Source: a virus
Reading direction: 5' to 3' (one strand)
DNA length: 44,518 nucleotides
IMG/VR virus record: IMGVR_UViG_3300018719_000007
Coordinates: 1 to 44,518 of that record
The translations under genes were made by a program, and so were the position numbers. Each line of letters begins with the position of its first letter. Position 1 is the first letter of the stretch. Below are positions 1-6,227 of this stretch, one piece after another. The notes under the pieces are model-generated. The model had not been told where the DNA came from. It saw only the letters and a program-made list of their open reading frames with translations, and did no database searches.

Positions 1-14
1 GCGCATCAGGTTTT

Positions 15-269
15 TTATTTCCTTAAAAACTCGATAACCTTATCCATATGTTCTTTAACAGCTGCGTTATCAGTGAAATTCTTTACCGCTTCTAACTCTG
101 TGATTAACGCTGTTGAGTCTTGTTTGTACGGACGAATTACTAGCCCATCTTTTGACATGAACATTTCCATCGGTGTATCCTTTGTCCATCCTTGCGAGCG
201 GCGAACCTCCATCGGAATAACCAAGCGTCCTAAATGATCCAATCTGCGAATAACTCCTAAATCTTTCAT
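15..269 (-). CDS. AbrB/SpoVT-family transcriptional regulator
   Basis: An 84-residue protein that probably binds DNA as a swapped-hairpin (SpoVT-AbrB) beta-barrel dimer. The N-terminal half has the family signature: I-R-R-L-D-H-L-G-R-L-V-I-P near residues 7-19, followed by hydrophobic strands ending in G-L-V-I-R-P. The C-terminal third is helical and charged, probably for oligomerisation. The ATG has a GGGAGG ribosome site 9 nt upstream. It is the last gene of a three-gene minus-strand run (XRE, antirepressor, AbrB-like) read from the promoter at 1341-1369. AbrB-like proteins in phages usually act as transition or lysogeny regulators; the target here is unknown. Confidence 0.85.
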   Translation of the reverse strand: MKDLGVIRRLDHLGRLVIPMEVRRSQGWTKDTPMEMFMSKDGLVIRPYKQDSTALITELEAVKNFTDNAAVKEHMDKVIEFLRK

Positions 270-288
270 CTGTTTTTCCTCCCTTTAA

Positions 289-1071
289 TTAAGAAGCTTT
301 TATTTGTTTTTCAAGTAACAACCGGAATGTTTCTTTCCCTTTAGGTGTAACTAACGTTTGTACATCCGCTTTTCCATTACGTTCCCACTCTTTTAATTCA
401 AATAAAGCTGGAACGTGTTGCATGTACGGCTTGAGTTTCCCTTTTTGGTCACGATAGATAAATTTGTTATCAATCAACCAATCAATGAAGCGTTTTTGTT
501 TGATGTGCAATTCTTTCGCTGTATCTCTAAAGTTAGTAAGTAAGTTTCGATCTACAAGAGCGTCAAAGTAATCTGCTTTCGGTTTCATGATGCTGTTTTG
601 TTCTTTCAATTTTCGTGTATTTTCAAGCATGGCTTTCAGCATCATTTTTTGAGTATCATCTAAAGCTGAAAAGTAAGACTCCACAAACATATCTTCATTT
701 GCTACATAACCGCCTGTTTTACGGATAATTGGAAGTACATCGTGTGTCACCCATCGTTTAAATCTTTTTAAAGACTGAACTCTTTCTTCATACTGCTCTT
801 CTGTCATTGTCTTTTTCTTTTGCGGCTGCATATGAAAAAGCAATGTGTATAGTCCAGCTTCATTCACAATCGTCACATCTTGTTTTCCTCCCGGGGTGTC
901 CACAGGTGACACACCCTTTTCATCCCCATCTAAACGAGAGATAGAACGTCTGTAATTAGTATCACCGAATACTTCGCACACATCTTTCGCCACAAACCAA
1001 GGTTCACCGTCTTTTAAAACGGTTCTTACTTGGTTATCTCCATAATTGAAGACCTTTTGTAATTGGTTCAT
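289..1071 (-). CDS. Phage antirepressor (BRO-N plus KilAC-type C domain)
   Basis: A 260-residue antirepressor. Residues 1-115 look like a Bro-N domain (W-F-V-A-K-D-V-C near 25-32, then the I-V-N-E-A-G-L-Y strand-helix typical of the fold). Residues 165-260 look like a KilAC/phage antirepressor C-terminal domain (helices around L-H-I-K-Q-K-R-F-I-D-W-L and a late T-P-K-G-K-E). Proteins with this architecture derepress lytic genes by binding or displacing a repressor. It sits 13 nt downstream of a small XRE gene and 19 nt before the AbrB-like gene, so the three are probably co-transcribed. GGGGTGA precedes the ATG. Confidence 0.88.
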   Translation of the reverse strand: MNQLQKVFNYGDNQVRTVLKDGEPWFVAKDVCEVFGDTNYRRSISRLDGDEKGVSPVDTPGGKQDVTIVNEAGLYTLLFHMQPQKKKTMTEEQYEERVQSLKRFKRWVTHDVLPIIRKTGGYVANEDMFVESYFSALDDTQKMMLKAMLENTRKLKEQNSIMKPKADYFDALVDRNLLTNFRDTAKELHIKQKRFIDWLIDNKFIYRDQKGKLKPYMQHVPALFELKEWERNGKADVQTLVTPKGKETFRLLLEKQIKAS

Positions 1072-1084
1072 TCTCTCACCCCTT

Positions 1085-1318
1085 TCAATTAGCTTCTTTT
1101 TTCAACTTGATCAAATCATCAATTTCGCAATCAAACTCTTTGCATAGAGCAAACAAATTAGACAAATGGATGATCTTGCTTTCGCCGTTTTTCATAGCTC
1201 GCAAAGCAGAAGCGCTTATGGATGTGCGTTTGCTCAATTCTCTGATGGATTTGATCCGGGATTTCCACATTAAATCCTCAAGTCCAAACTCGAAATGTTG
1301 TTGTGGAGTTTCTGGCAT
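1085..1318 (-). CDS. XRE-family helix-turn-helix regulator (Cro-like)
   Basis: A 77-residue single-domain helix-turn-helix protein of the Cro/C1 type. The helix pair is around R-E-L-S-K-R-T-S-I-S-A-S-A-L-R (residues 27-41), with the usual scaffold ending E-F-D-C-E-I-D-D-L-I. A strong GGGGAGG site lies 7 nt before the ATG. It is divergent from another small XRE gene at 1496. The spacer of its own promoter holds a perfect inverted repeat (1342-1361), so it is probably autoregulated or controlled by the partner. Paired small XRE proteins like these usually form a bistable switch; here they sit next to an antirepressor gene. Confidence 0.85.
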   Translation of the reverse strand: MPETPQQHFEFGLEDLMWKSRIKSIRELSKRTSISASALRAMKNGESKIIHLSNLFALCKEFDCEIDDLIKLKKEAN

Positions 1319-1340
1319 GATTTCACCTCCCCATACATAT

Positions 1341-1369
1341 ATTGTAACACTAGCGTTACAACTTGTAAA
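1341..1369 (-). promoter_or_regulatory. Promoter with operator palindrome in the spacer
   Basis: On the minus strand, -35 TTTACA (1364-1369), 17-nt spacer, -10 TACAAT (1341-1346). The spacer and -10 are covered by the inverted repeat TTGTAAC-ACTAGC-GTTACAA (1342-1361). A repressor bound there would block the XRE-antirepressor-AbrB operon. A related half-site (TTGTAAT) lies in the divergent promoter. Confidence 0.6.
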
Positions 1370-1395
1370 TGTAATATTTCAACTTTAAAAAATAC

Positions 1396-1424
1396 TTGCG
1401 TTAGTTGTAATACTTTGATAACAT
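1396..1424 (+). promoter_or_regulatory. Promoter for the plus-strand XRE gene
   Basis: TTGCGT (1396-1401), 17-nt spacer, TAACAT (1419-1424). The transcript would start about 65 nt before the ATG at 1496. The spacer contains TTGTAAT, resembling the operator half-site of the divergent promoter. Confidence 0.45.
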
Positions 1425-1495
1425 ATTGATTGCAAAGCTTTACAGTTTGTTATAAAATTCCAATTAATAGAAAGTTTAATAAAGGCGGTGATAAT

Positions 1496-1744
1496 ATGGG
1501 TAAAATCAAATCGAATCTTCATATGTTAATGGCCCAAAGGAAGATCCGTAGCATCAACCAGCTTGCCAAAGATACTGAACTGAGTCGCCCTACACTTACC
1601 AGAATTTATAAAGATGAGAGTGATCGCATCGAGTTAGAAACTATGTACAAACTCTGCGAATACTTCAATTGTTCTGTTGGCGACTTATTTTACATTGATG
1701 AAAATGCGGATGATGAATCTTCTGAAAAGAAAGATGAAAAGTAG
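1496..1744 (+). CDS. XRE-family helix-turn-helix regulator (YozG/Cro-like)
   Basis: An 82-residue protein; the helix-turn-helix spans about residues 12-36 (S-I-N-Q-L-A-K-D-T-E-L-S-R-P-T-L-T-R-I-Y) and the C-terminus is acidic and lysine-rich. It resembles the small XRE proteins with a C-S-V-G-D-L-F-Y ending common in Firmicutes. I chose ATG 1496 because AAAGGCGGTGAT lies directly upstream; the open frame extends 22 codons further without a ribosome site. It is divergent from the XRE gene at 1085-1318 and upstream of a ribbon-helix-helix gene. Confidence 0.85.
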   Translation: MGKIKSNLHMLMAQRKIRSINQLAKDTELSRPTLTRIYKDESDRIELETMYKLCEYFNCSVGDLFYIDENADDESSEKKDEK

Positions 1745-1780
1745 GATCTCTAATCATGCAATCACCTCTTTTTTTACCCT

Positions 1781-1842
1781 GGTCTGTTAGCCTAACAGAC
1801 CTAAAACTTGGAAAACCCTATTAGATTATTAGTCTATTAGAC
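1781..1842. promoter_or_regulatory. Palindromic operator sites before the ribbon-helix-helix gene
   Basis: A perfect 21-bp palindrome (1781-1801) has 10-bp arms GGTCTGTTAG / CTAACAGACC around one base. A second, shorter palindrome GTCTATTAGAC lies at 1832-1842, with further TATTAGA-type half-sites between. The shared core TCTRTTAG fits repeated binding by a small dimeric repressor, most simply autoregulation by the product of 1872-2063. This is inference from position and symmetry. Confidence 0.55.
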
Positions 1843-1871
1843 AAAATGATTAAAAAAGGAGTGCATACCAA

Positions 1872-2063
1872 ATGGCAGGACACCGTAAGGCCCCAGGCTA
1901 CAAACCAACCACAAGCATTACACTTGAAGAAGAATTGTTGCAAATGATTGATAAATTCAAGCACCGTAACGAATTTGATAACCGCTCCCAAGCAATTGAA
2001 AAGCTGATTCGTTTAGGATTTTTGCATTTGAAGCAGAAGAAACAAAATGCAGCAACTGGTTAA
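1872..2063 (+). CDS. Ribbon-helix-helix (CopG/Arc-type) DNA-binding protein
   Basis: A 63-residue protein with a basic N-terminus (about 12 residues), then a beta strand T-S-I-T-L and two helices (E-E-L-L-Q-M-I-D-K-F and S-Q-A-I-E-K-L-I-R-L-G), the ribbon-helix-helix pattern. AAAGGAG lies 9 nt before the ATG. Palindromic operators sit just upstream and a strong terminator follows, so it is a self-contained regulatory unit. CopG-like copy control or phage gene regulation are both possible; the target is not shown by the sequence. Confidence 0.82.
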   Translation: MAGHRKAPGYKPTTSITLEEELLQMIDKFKHRNEFDNRSQAIEKLIRLGFLHLKQKKQNAATG

Positions 2064-2066
2064 ACC

Positions 2067-2095
2067 GGGGCACTCGTTTAAAGAGCGCCCTTTTT
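2067..2095 (+). terminator. Rho-independent terminator
   Basis: GGGCACTC / GAGCGCCC stem with a 7-nt loop followed by TTTTTG, 4 nt after the stop codon of the ribbon-helix-helix gene. It separates that unit from the convergent early operon. Confidence 0.75.
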
Positions 2096-2098
2096 GTT

Positions 2099-2299
2099 TT
2101 ATCTCAAAAAGTGATAGCCTTTTTTCACTTGTTCAGCTTCTTCTTTGGTTTTAAAGGTTAATGCACATTCCTTTTCAACTCCATTGTCGTAAATATAAGA
2201 CACTTCCACTTCCCACCATGTAACGCCCTTATCTTTGTATTTGTCGATAAAAACAGGTTCACTTATTACTTCTTTAACGTAATAATCACAAAGATTCAC
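2099..2299 (-). CDS. Hypothetical early phage protein
   Basis: About 66 residues from the GTG at 2299; an in-frame ATG at 2335 would add 12 residues. I prefer the GTG because AAGGGAG lies 10 nt upstream and the longer form would overlap the preceding gene by 50 nt. The sequence reads as alternating beta strands with a W-W-E-V-E-V-S-Y-I-Y core and a final K-T-K-E-E-A-E-Q-V helix, the look of a small ferredoxin-like or DUF-type phage protein. It is the last gene of the early operon. Function not recognised. Confidence 0.6.
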   Translation of the reverse strand: MNLCDYYVKEVISEPVFIDKYKDKGVTWWEVEVSYIYDNGVEKECALTFKTKEEAEQVKKGYHFLR

Positions 2300-2468
2300 T
2301 CTTCCCACTCTCCCTTCGCATAATCTCGTTCTCAATCTCTCCCTTTAAAGCAAGGTGCTTCACCATATCCGGTTCAAACACATCTTCTGATTCTTCCCAT
2401 TTTCTATCAAAATGCCAGTCTAGCAGCATGAATAGTTCATGAGTTCTCAATCCTGCAAATTTACTCAT
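2286..2468 (-). CDS. Small hypothetical protein
   Basis: A 60-residue charged, mostly helical protein (E-L-F-M-L-L-D-W-H-F-D near residues 11-21). The ATG has AAGGGAG 8 nt upstream and overlaps the stop of the preceding gene by 4 nt, so translation is coupled. No family recognised. Confidence 0.65.
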   Translation of the reverse strand: MSKFAGLRTHELFMLLDWHFDRKWEESEDVFEPDMVKHLALKGEIENEIMRRESGKSESL

Positions 2469-2833
2469 TCTCCATACTCCCTTTTCACATCATCCCAACC
2501 TAAACCATTGTCGATCATATCTTCTAAATATTTCACGCGGTTACGGTAAAATTGTTTTTGTTTCTCCAACTCTGCAACTTCCTCCATCATGTGCAATTTT
2601 TCAGCCTTTAGACTTTCGATAACAGGCATATCAGCGATAGGACATAACAGGGAAAGATTTTTCTTTAACTCTTCATTTTCTTTCTCCAAATCCTCAATAC
2701 GTTGCTTCATACGCGAGCGATTAAACATAGCACCAGTGTTTTCATACTTCATCTCTAACTCTTGAATCCGCATAGCCGCTTCGACAGGACATTTCTCCAC
2801 CCATTTTTTCAGGCGCTTAAATTCTTCATTCAC
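2465..2833 (-). CDS. Coiled-coil early protein (paralogue of 5191-5499)
   Basis: About 122 residues, dominated by heptad-rich coiled coil (E-D-L-E-K-E-N-E-E-L-K-K near 45-60 and a second segment near 75-95). The end carries F-Y-R-N-R-V-K-Y-L-E-D-M-I then G-L-G-W-D-D-V-K. The same C-terminal block occurs in the product of 5191-5499, so the two are paralogues. The GTG at 2833 has AAGGAG 10 nt upstream; an alternative GTG at 2842 would have the ribosome site only 1 nt away. Function unknown; the conserved tail may be a docking element. Confidence 0.65.
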   Translation of the reverse strand: MNEEFKRLKKWVEKCPVEAAMRIQELEMKYENTGAMFNRSRMKQRIEDLEKENEELKKNLSLLCPIADMPVIESLKAEKLHMMEEVAELEKQKQFYRNRVKYLEDMIDNGLGWDDVKREYGE

Positions 2834-2848
2834 CCTCTCCACTCTCCT

Positions 2849-3586
2849 TCACACTGTCTCAAAAAATGGCTTGGTCCATGGTTCAACGTCGATTACCTCG
2901 TTTTTCATTTTCTCTGCCAGCTCTTGGATTTCCCATTGAGCATGAGTATTAGGATTGCGTTTCGAGTAAAAATCCAAAATGGAGCGTAAATTACCGGTTA
3001 AAACTAAATTGCATGTTGCTGCATTAGGTAAGATATAACGAGCGTCTTCGGCAGGGATTCCAGCACTTCTCATTTCATCGTACATCTCTTGAATCTGCGT
3101 CATGTAGTAGTTGTAAGTATCCCATACTTCCTGTGGTTGATTCGCTATGGTTTTAGGCCATACATAATCAAATCCATTTGCTTTATCGCCGCTGCCGAAT
3201 TTCACATAACGTTGAGATTGAACACTGTAGGAAAAGTGTCGGTGCCGCGTCAATTGAGCCAGCAAGGAACGCGAAACCCCTTCGATAGCGAATGTGAAGG
3301 TTAGATGCTCCATTGTGCTTGTGTGTCCGCTGTTCATGATGTGACGGATTAAACGATCTGCTTCTGTTCCCTCTCCTTCTGTTGCCTTTCTACCAAAATA
3401 CTTTTGACCTTCCAACGCAACAATTTCGCTTGGTTTGTTTGGACTGTAGCATGTACGAATTGCAGACATAGCAACCACTTGTCCGTCTGATGCTAACTGG
3501 TTAGCATCATCATCATGAAAACCATACGCTGCTAAATCAAAAAACTGTTGAGTTAATTGTGTATGTGCGATTAATTGAATATTCAT
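2849..3586 (-). CDS. thyX: Flavin-dependent thymidylate synthase ThyX
   Basis: A 245-residue enzyme that methylates dUMP to dTMP using methylenetetrahydrofolate, FAD and NADPH. The diagnostic ThyX motif R-H-R-H-F-S-Y-S-V-Q-S-Q-R-Y begins at residue 114, and an R-T-C-Y element near 44-47 and a late R-N-P-N-T-H-A-Q-W-E-I-Q segment fit the family. Length is typical. The ATG overlaps the upstream stop (ATGA) and has AGGGGGAAGG before it. Phages carry thyX to support nucleotide supply during replication. It is part of the early operon and follows two tiny membrane-protein genes and a helix-turn-helix gene, all overlapping. Confidence 0.95.
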   Translation of the reverse strand: MNIQLIAHTQLTQQFFDLAAYGFHDDDANQLASDGQVVAMSAIRTCYSPNKPSEIVALEGQKYFGRKATEGEGTEADRLIRHIMNSGHTSTMEHLTFTFAIEGVSRSLLAQLTRHRHFSYSVQSQRYVKFGSGDKANGFDYVWPKTIANQPQEVWDTYNYYMTQIQEMYDEMRSAGIPAEDARYILPNAATCNLVLTGNLRSILDFYSKRNPNTHAQWEIQELAEKMKNEVIDVEPWTKPFFETV

Positions 3587-3870
3587 TTAACCTTCCCCCT
3601 CAATTGATTCATACTGTTGATATAGTCTTCCATATATAAAGGCAAGCCCTTTGCTTGCTCGTATTTACGAATCGTCTCCCAATGGATTAACATACGCTGC
3701 GACAACTCTTTTTGCGTGTACCCCAATTCCTTCCGCTTCATTTTGTGCCATTGTGCGAACAAGAGCTTAAAACTCTCCCGTTCACGCGAATATTTTTTGA
3801 TGGTCGCACGTAAAGCATTTTTCTCTTTTTGATCCGCGCATTCCGCGGTTACAGTATATGAACGGCTCAT
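3583..3870 (-). CDS. Helix-turn-helix protein of the early operon
   Basis: A 95-residue protein. The first half is basic and helical (K-N-A-L-R-A-T-I-K-K-Y). Residues about 50-85 match a helix-turn-helix (Y-T-Q-K-E-L-S-Q-R-M-L-I-H-W-E-T-I-R-K-Y-E) of XRE type. Start and stop both overlap neighbours by 4 nt (3867 gene upstream, thyX downstream), so its translation is coupled. Likely a transcriptional regulator; the target is unknown. Confidence 0.75.
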   Translation of the reverse strand: MSRSYTVTAECADQKEKNALRATIKKYSRERESFKLLFAQWHKMKRKELGYTQKELSQRMLIHWETIRKYEQAKGLPLYMEDYINSMNQLRGKVK

Positions 3871-3935
3871 CTCTCATTCCCCCAAACAAGTAAGATGATC
3901 AAGAGCATCAAGAGAGCCAGAAGGGTAAGGCTCAT
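3867..3935 (-). CDS. 22-residue single-pass membrane miniprotein
   Basis: Reads M-S-L-T-L-L-A-L-L-M-L-L-I-I-L-L-V-W-G-N-E-R and stop: almost entirely one hydrophobic helix with a positively charged C-terminus. The ATG overlaps the upstream stop by 4 nt, and the stop overlaps the next ATG by 4 nt. GAGGGGAGG lies just before it. The double ATGA overlap makes it likely to be translated despite its length. Role unknown; inner-membrane small proteins in phage early operons often modulate host membrane enzymes or exclusion. Confidence 0.55.
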   Translation of the reverse strand: MSLTLLALLMLLIILLVWGNER

Positions 3936-4024
3936 CCTCCCCTCTGCTCCTCTCGAAGTTCAAGCCAGGTTGTCCAAGCAATGACGATAGCACCCGTGAT
4001 GATGACAGTTAGAAATCCATCCAT
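3932..4024 (-). CDS. 30-residue single-pass membrane miniprotein
   Basis: A short N-terminus, then a hydrophobic helix (F-L-T-V-I-I-T-G-A-I-V-I-A-W near residues 4-17) and a charged tail (E-L-R-E-E-Q-R-G-G). AAAGGGGG lies 7 nt before the ATG. It is coupled to the 22-residue gene by an ATGA overlap. Orientation is probably N-out or signal-anchor; function unknown. Confidence 0.55.
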   Translation of the reverse strand: MDGFLTVIITGAIVIAWTTWLELREEQRGG

Positions 4025-4072
4025 ATATATCCCCCTTTGCATAAAATCTGATTATCAGGTCATCCTATGAAT

Positions 4073-4120
4073 GGAGCGTTATGGCGCCGCTGTTAGTCAT
4101 CTATGTATATATAACGCTCC
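4073..4120. repeat. 10-bp inverted repeat in an intergenic gap
   Basis: GGAGCGTTAT (4073-4082) and ATAACGCTCC (4111-4120), perfect arms 28 nt apart, between the genes at 4154 and 4024. The plus-strand side is followed by TTTTGCCTTTT, so it could act as a weak plus-strand terminator. On the minus (operon) strand there is no U tract, so an mRNA hairpin or protein site is more likely. Confidence 0.45.
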
Positions 4121-4153
4121 TTTTGCCTTTTAAACTATCATTTGTTAGAGTTT

Positions 4154-4342
4154 TTACAAAAAGTCTCCCCAAGACATTCCAACTAAGTGCAAATAACAAG
4201 TTGCGTTACACGTCCCATATCTTCGGTGATAATCATTTTTCTTGAGGTCTAAATCTTTCCCACACTCTTGACAAACAGAAAATTCAGCTTCGATTGCTTT
4301 GAGATATTTTTTATATTGCTTCTTCCTTTGTCGCTTGTTCAC
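4154..4342 (-). CDS. Small zinc-ribbon-like protein
   Basis: A 62-residue protein. A basic N-terminus (R-Q-R-K-K-Q-Y-K-K-Y) is followed by C-Q-E-C-G-K near residues 24-29 and C-N-A-T-C near 45-49, two Cys pairs that could hold one zinc. GTG start with AGAGGTG upstream. Similar short Cys-pair proteins are common in phage early regions; no specific function assigned. Confidence 0.65.
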   Translation of the reverse strand: MNKRQRKKQYKKYLKAIEAEFSVCQECGKDLDLKKNDYHRRYGTCNATCYLHLVGMSWGDFL

Positions 4343-4383
4343 GTTTTCACCTCTCTATAAAATCCAAATTTCAAAGGAATAAT

Positions 4384-5151
4384 TTAAACTTGCTCTGTAA
4401 CTTTGAAAAACTCCTCAATGTCAGAGTAGTCATAAATGATAACCTCAAAGCTTCTGAGGTAGAACTTCCCTTGGTCCGGGCATTTGTATACATATCTATG
4501 ATTTTCCCATTTAGTAATAATCGCTGAAGGGAAGGTTGATGTTATTAATTCAATGAGAAGTTCTCTGTTTTTCTCGCAATCAACAAGCTCTTTATCGTTT
4601 TCGTCCTTATTTTTTATAAATACATACCCCTGGTCTTTGAAGTCTTGAATCTTCTTTAATGCTGCTCTTTGGTCACTGTCAGGGGTGTCGCTATATCTAA
4701 GGCTCATGCTTTCTAACATGAAACCAAATGTAATAATGATATTTCCACCACTTGAAAAACCAATATCTTTAATGTAGTTAAATCCCTTTTCATCCCACCA
4801 TACATTGAGCTTGTCGCCAATTGCTTTTAGCTGTTGCTTAACGGATAAGATGGATGTTTGATTTTCAACCATTTTTTCAAGTTCTTTAATTCGGTCCTGC
4901 ATATTTTTAGTGATTGCTCTTGTCATTTCTTTTTCACGATCAGATTCCTCGCCAGTATGACCAATGGCTTTCTTAACATCAGATAAATGCATGTGAATTA
5001 AGTTGGGTAATGTCTCGCGCATTTCCTCACTTAATTGATCACCTTCCACCCAATCGGCAAGTTGTTTAAGAGCAAAAAAAGCGTCTTTGGCGCGTCTTTG
5101 CACCACTTCTTTTTGATCTGTATTTAATACCACTAATTTTTGTTCTTCCAT
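4384..5151 (-). CDS. Hypothetical early protein with central coiled coil
   Basis: About 255 residues. The N-terminal third is helical and acidic, residues about 75-110 form a likely coiled coil (M-Q-D-R-I-K-E-L-E-K-M-V), and the C-terminal half alternates strands and helices with aromatic patches (Y-V-Y-K-C near 223). ATG 5151 is chosen over an upstream TTG because AGGGGAG lies 9 nt before it. No known family recognised. Its place between small coiled-coil and zinc-ribbon genes suggests an early, possibly host-interacting role. Confidence 0.65.
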   Translation of the reverse strand: MEEQKLVVLNTDQKEVVQRRAKDAFFALKQLADWVEGDQLSEEMRETLPNLIHMHLSDVKKAIGHTGEESDREKEMTRAITKNMQDRIKELEKMVENQTSILSVKQQLKAIGDKLNVWWDEKGFNYIKDIGFSSGGNIIITFGFMLESMSLRYSDTPDSDQRAALKKIQDFKDQGYVFIKNKDENDKELVDCEKNRELLIELITSTFPSAIITKWENHRYVYKCPDQGKFYLRSFEVIIYDYSDIEEFFKVTEQV

Positions 5152-5190
5152 CCTCAATTTCTCCCCTTTTCTGTTGACGAAATTATTATT

Positions 5191-5499
5191 TTATTCGGTT
5201 TTTACATCATCCCAACCTAAGCCTTCGTCAATCATGCCTTCTAAATATTTCACACGGTTTTGATAAAAGGATTTCTGTTTCTTTACTTCATCATGATGTT
5301 TGATTTCTAAATCCAAACGGTACATTAAACCCTTTTTATCTTTTTGTAGTTCTTCAATTTCTTGCTGTTGCTGTTCGTGCTTTTCGTTTAATTGTCTAAG
5401 CGTTCTGATAAGCCATTCTGTATTAATCGGATGATGATTTTGTTCAGAAGCTTCCAAGTAATCCAATTTCTCTTTTGTATCTTTGTAAGAAAAGAACAT
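5191..5499 (-). CDS. Coiled-coil early protein (paralogue of 2465-2833)
   Basis: A 102-residue, nearly all-helical protein with Q/E/K-rich heptads (residues 35-85). Its end reads F-Y-Q-N-R-V-K-Y-L-E-G-M-I then G-L-G-W-D-D-V-K-T-E, almost identical to the C-terminus of the 2465-2833 product, while the N-termini differ. GGAGG lies 8 nt before the ATG. The conserved tail suggests a shared partner. Function unknown. Confidence 0.7.
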   Translation of the reverse strand: MFFSYKDTKEKLDYLEASEQNHHPINTEWLIRTLRQLNEKHEQQQQEIEELQKDKKGLMYRLDLEIKHHDEVKKQKSFYQNRVKYLEGMIDEGLGWDDVKTE

Positions 5500-5541
5500 T
5501 TTTCACACCTCCATTTTTACTCAACCAAATCTGCAATTTCT

Positions 5542-5685
5542 TCAGCTATTTAACCCAAACAACTTTTCCATACTTTTAATGTCAAGCTCAGATAATTCAA
5601 TCGTGTGCTGCTCCCCCTTTATATCCAGAAAGATCACGATTTTCCCACCTAAGTACATGTAAGTAAACTTATTGATATGAGCCAT
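5542..5685 (-). CDS. Small hypothetical protein
   Basis: A 47-residue beta-rich protein (M-A-H-I-N-K-F-T-Y-M-Y-L-G-G-K-I-V-I-F-L-D). The open frame extends to a GTG at 5793, but that extension runs through a better-supported gene in another frame (5687-5818). I therefore start at ATG 5685, 1 nt after that gene's stop, with GGTTGGTGA upstream. It resembles short YopX- or DUF-like phage proteins only in size. Function unknown. Confidence 0.6.
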   Translation of the reverse strand: MAHINKFTYMYLGGKIVIFLDIKGEQHTIELSELDIKSMEKLFGLNS

Positions 5686-5686
5686 T

Positions 5687-5818
5687 TCATTCACCAACCC
5701 CGCACCACTCAAAGCATTCATATAATTCACGACAGCAAGGGCATTTCTTCCCCGGCTCAAATTCGTCATAAAACATAAATTCCGATCTATCACAATCCGG
5801 GCAGATTAGCTCGAACAT
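5687..5818 (-). CDS. 43-residue Cys-rich zinc-finger miniprotein
   Basis: Starts M-F-E-L-I-C-P-D-C and continues to K-K-C-P-C-C-R-E, then C-F-E-W-C: two classical Cys pairs (C6/C9 and C26/C28-29), with more Cys at 35 and 39. The pattern fits a rubredoxin-like or zinc-ribbon fold. AGGGGG lies about 8 nt before the ATG, the strongest ribosome site in this stretch. It is immediately followed by the 5542-5685 gene. Too short for routine gene callers; function unknown. Confidence 0.65.
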   Translation of the reverse strand: MFELICPDCDRSEFMFYDEFEPGKKCPCCRELYECFEWCGVGE

Positions 5819-5837
5819 GACGTTACCCCCTAATGTG

Positions 5838-6104
5838 TTAAACCCTCTTCACTTTCCTTATAAGGCCTCTAACGCCTCTTCCTCGCGTTTTTGTCTGACG
5901 ATGTATGTAAAGTCCTGTAGTCGCCCAAAAATCGAACCACACTTCTTTGCTGTCTGGACCATATATGGTGAAGTGACCATTGTCCTTTTCTTCAAAAATG
6001 ATTCCTTCTTTGATGAGGATGTTTTTACTTGAAGCATAATTACTCCAACGCTTTTCTTGGCGATCCTGCTTCCAGGATTTGAAAACTTCACCCATTTCAC
6101 TCAT
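5838..6104 (-). CDS. Conserved phage hypothetical protein
   Basis: An 88-residue protein. A basic helical start is followed by strands with the pattern W-F-D-F-W-A-T-T-G and a final R-G-R-G-V-R-G-L-I, a motif I associate with a widespread small phage family of unknown role. AAGGAGAG precedes the ATG. A shifted frame on the same strand (5858-6100) was rejected as a shadow. Confidence 0.75.
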   Translation of the reverse strand: MSEMGEVFKSWKQDRQEKRWSNYASSKNILIKEGIIFEEKDNGHFTIYGPDSKEVWFDFWATTGLYIHRQTKTRGRGVRGLIRKVKRV

Positions 6105-6134
6105 TGTCCAACTTCTCTCCTTACAAGAGGGGCA

Positions 6135-6227
6135 TTAAGCCCCTTTTCTATCCTTCACAACACTTTTGAGCCATTTTAAAGTTCGTTCCATCTCTTTTAT
6201 GAGTCGTTCGCGTTCTGTACTGTTCAT
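6135..6227 (-). CDS. 30-residue helical miniprotein
   Basis: A charged amphipathic helix, M-N-S-T-E-R-E-R-L-I-K-E-M-E-R-T-L-K-W-L and a basic end. The ATG overlaps the stop of the Rad52-like gene by 4 nt and has AGAGGAAAG upstream, so it is likely translated by coupling. A small AGGGGC/GCCCCT hairpin overlaps its stop. Confidence 0.45.
   Translation of the reverse strand: MNSTERERLIKEMERTLKWLKSVVKDRKGA

Noticed and set aside
5686-5793. N-terminal extension of the 5542 gene to a GTG
   Set aside because: Runs through the Cys-rich 5687-5818 gene, has no ribosome site and no recognisable protein features.
5858-6100. 80-residue minus-strand frame overlapping 5838-6104
   Set aside because: Different frame from the better conserved 88-residue protein with the R-G-R-G-V motif and a good ribosome site.
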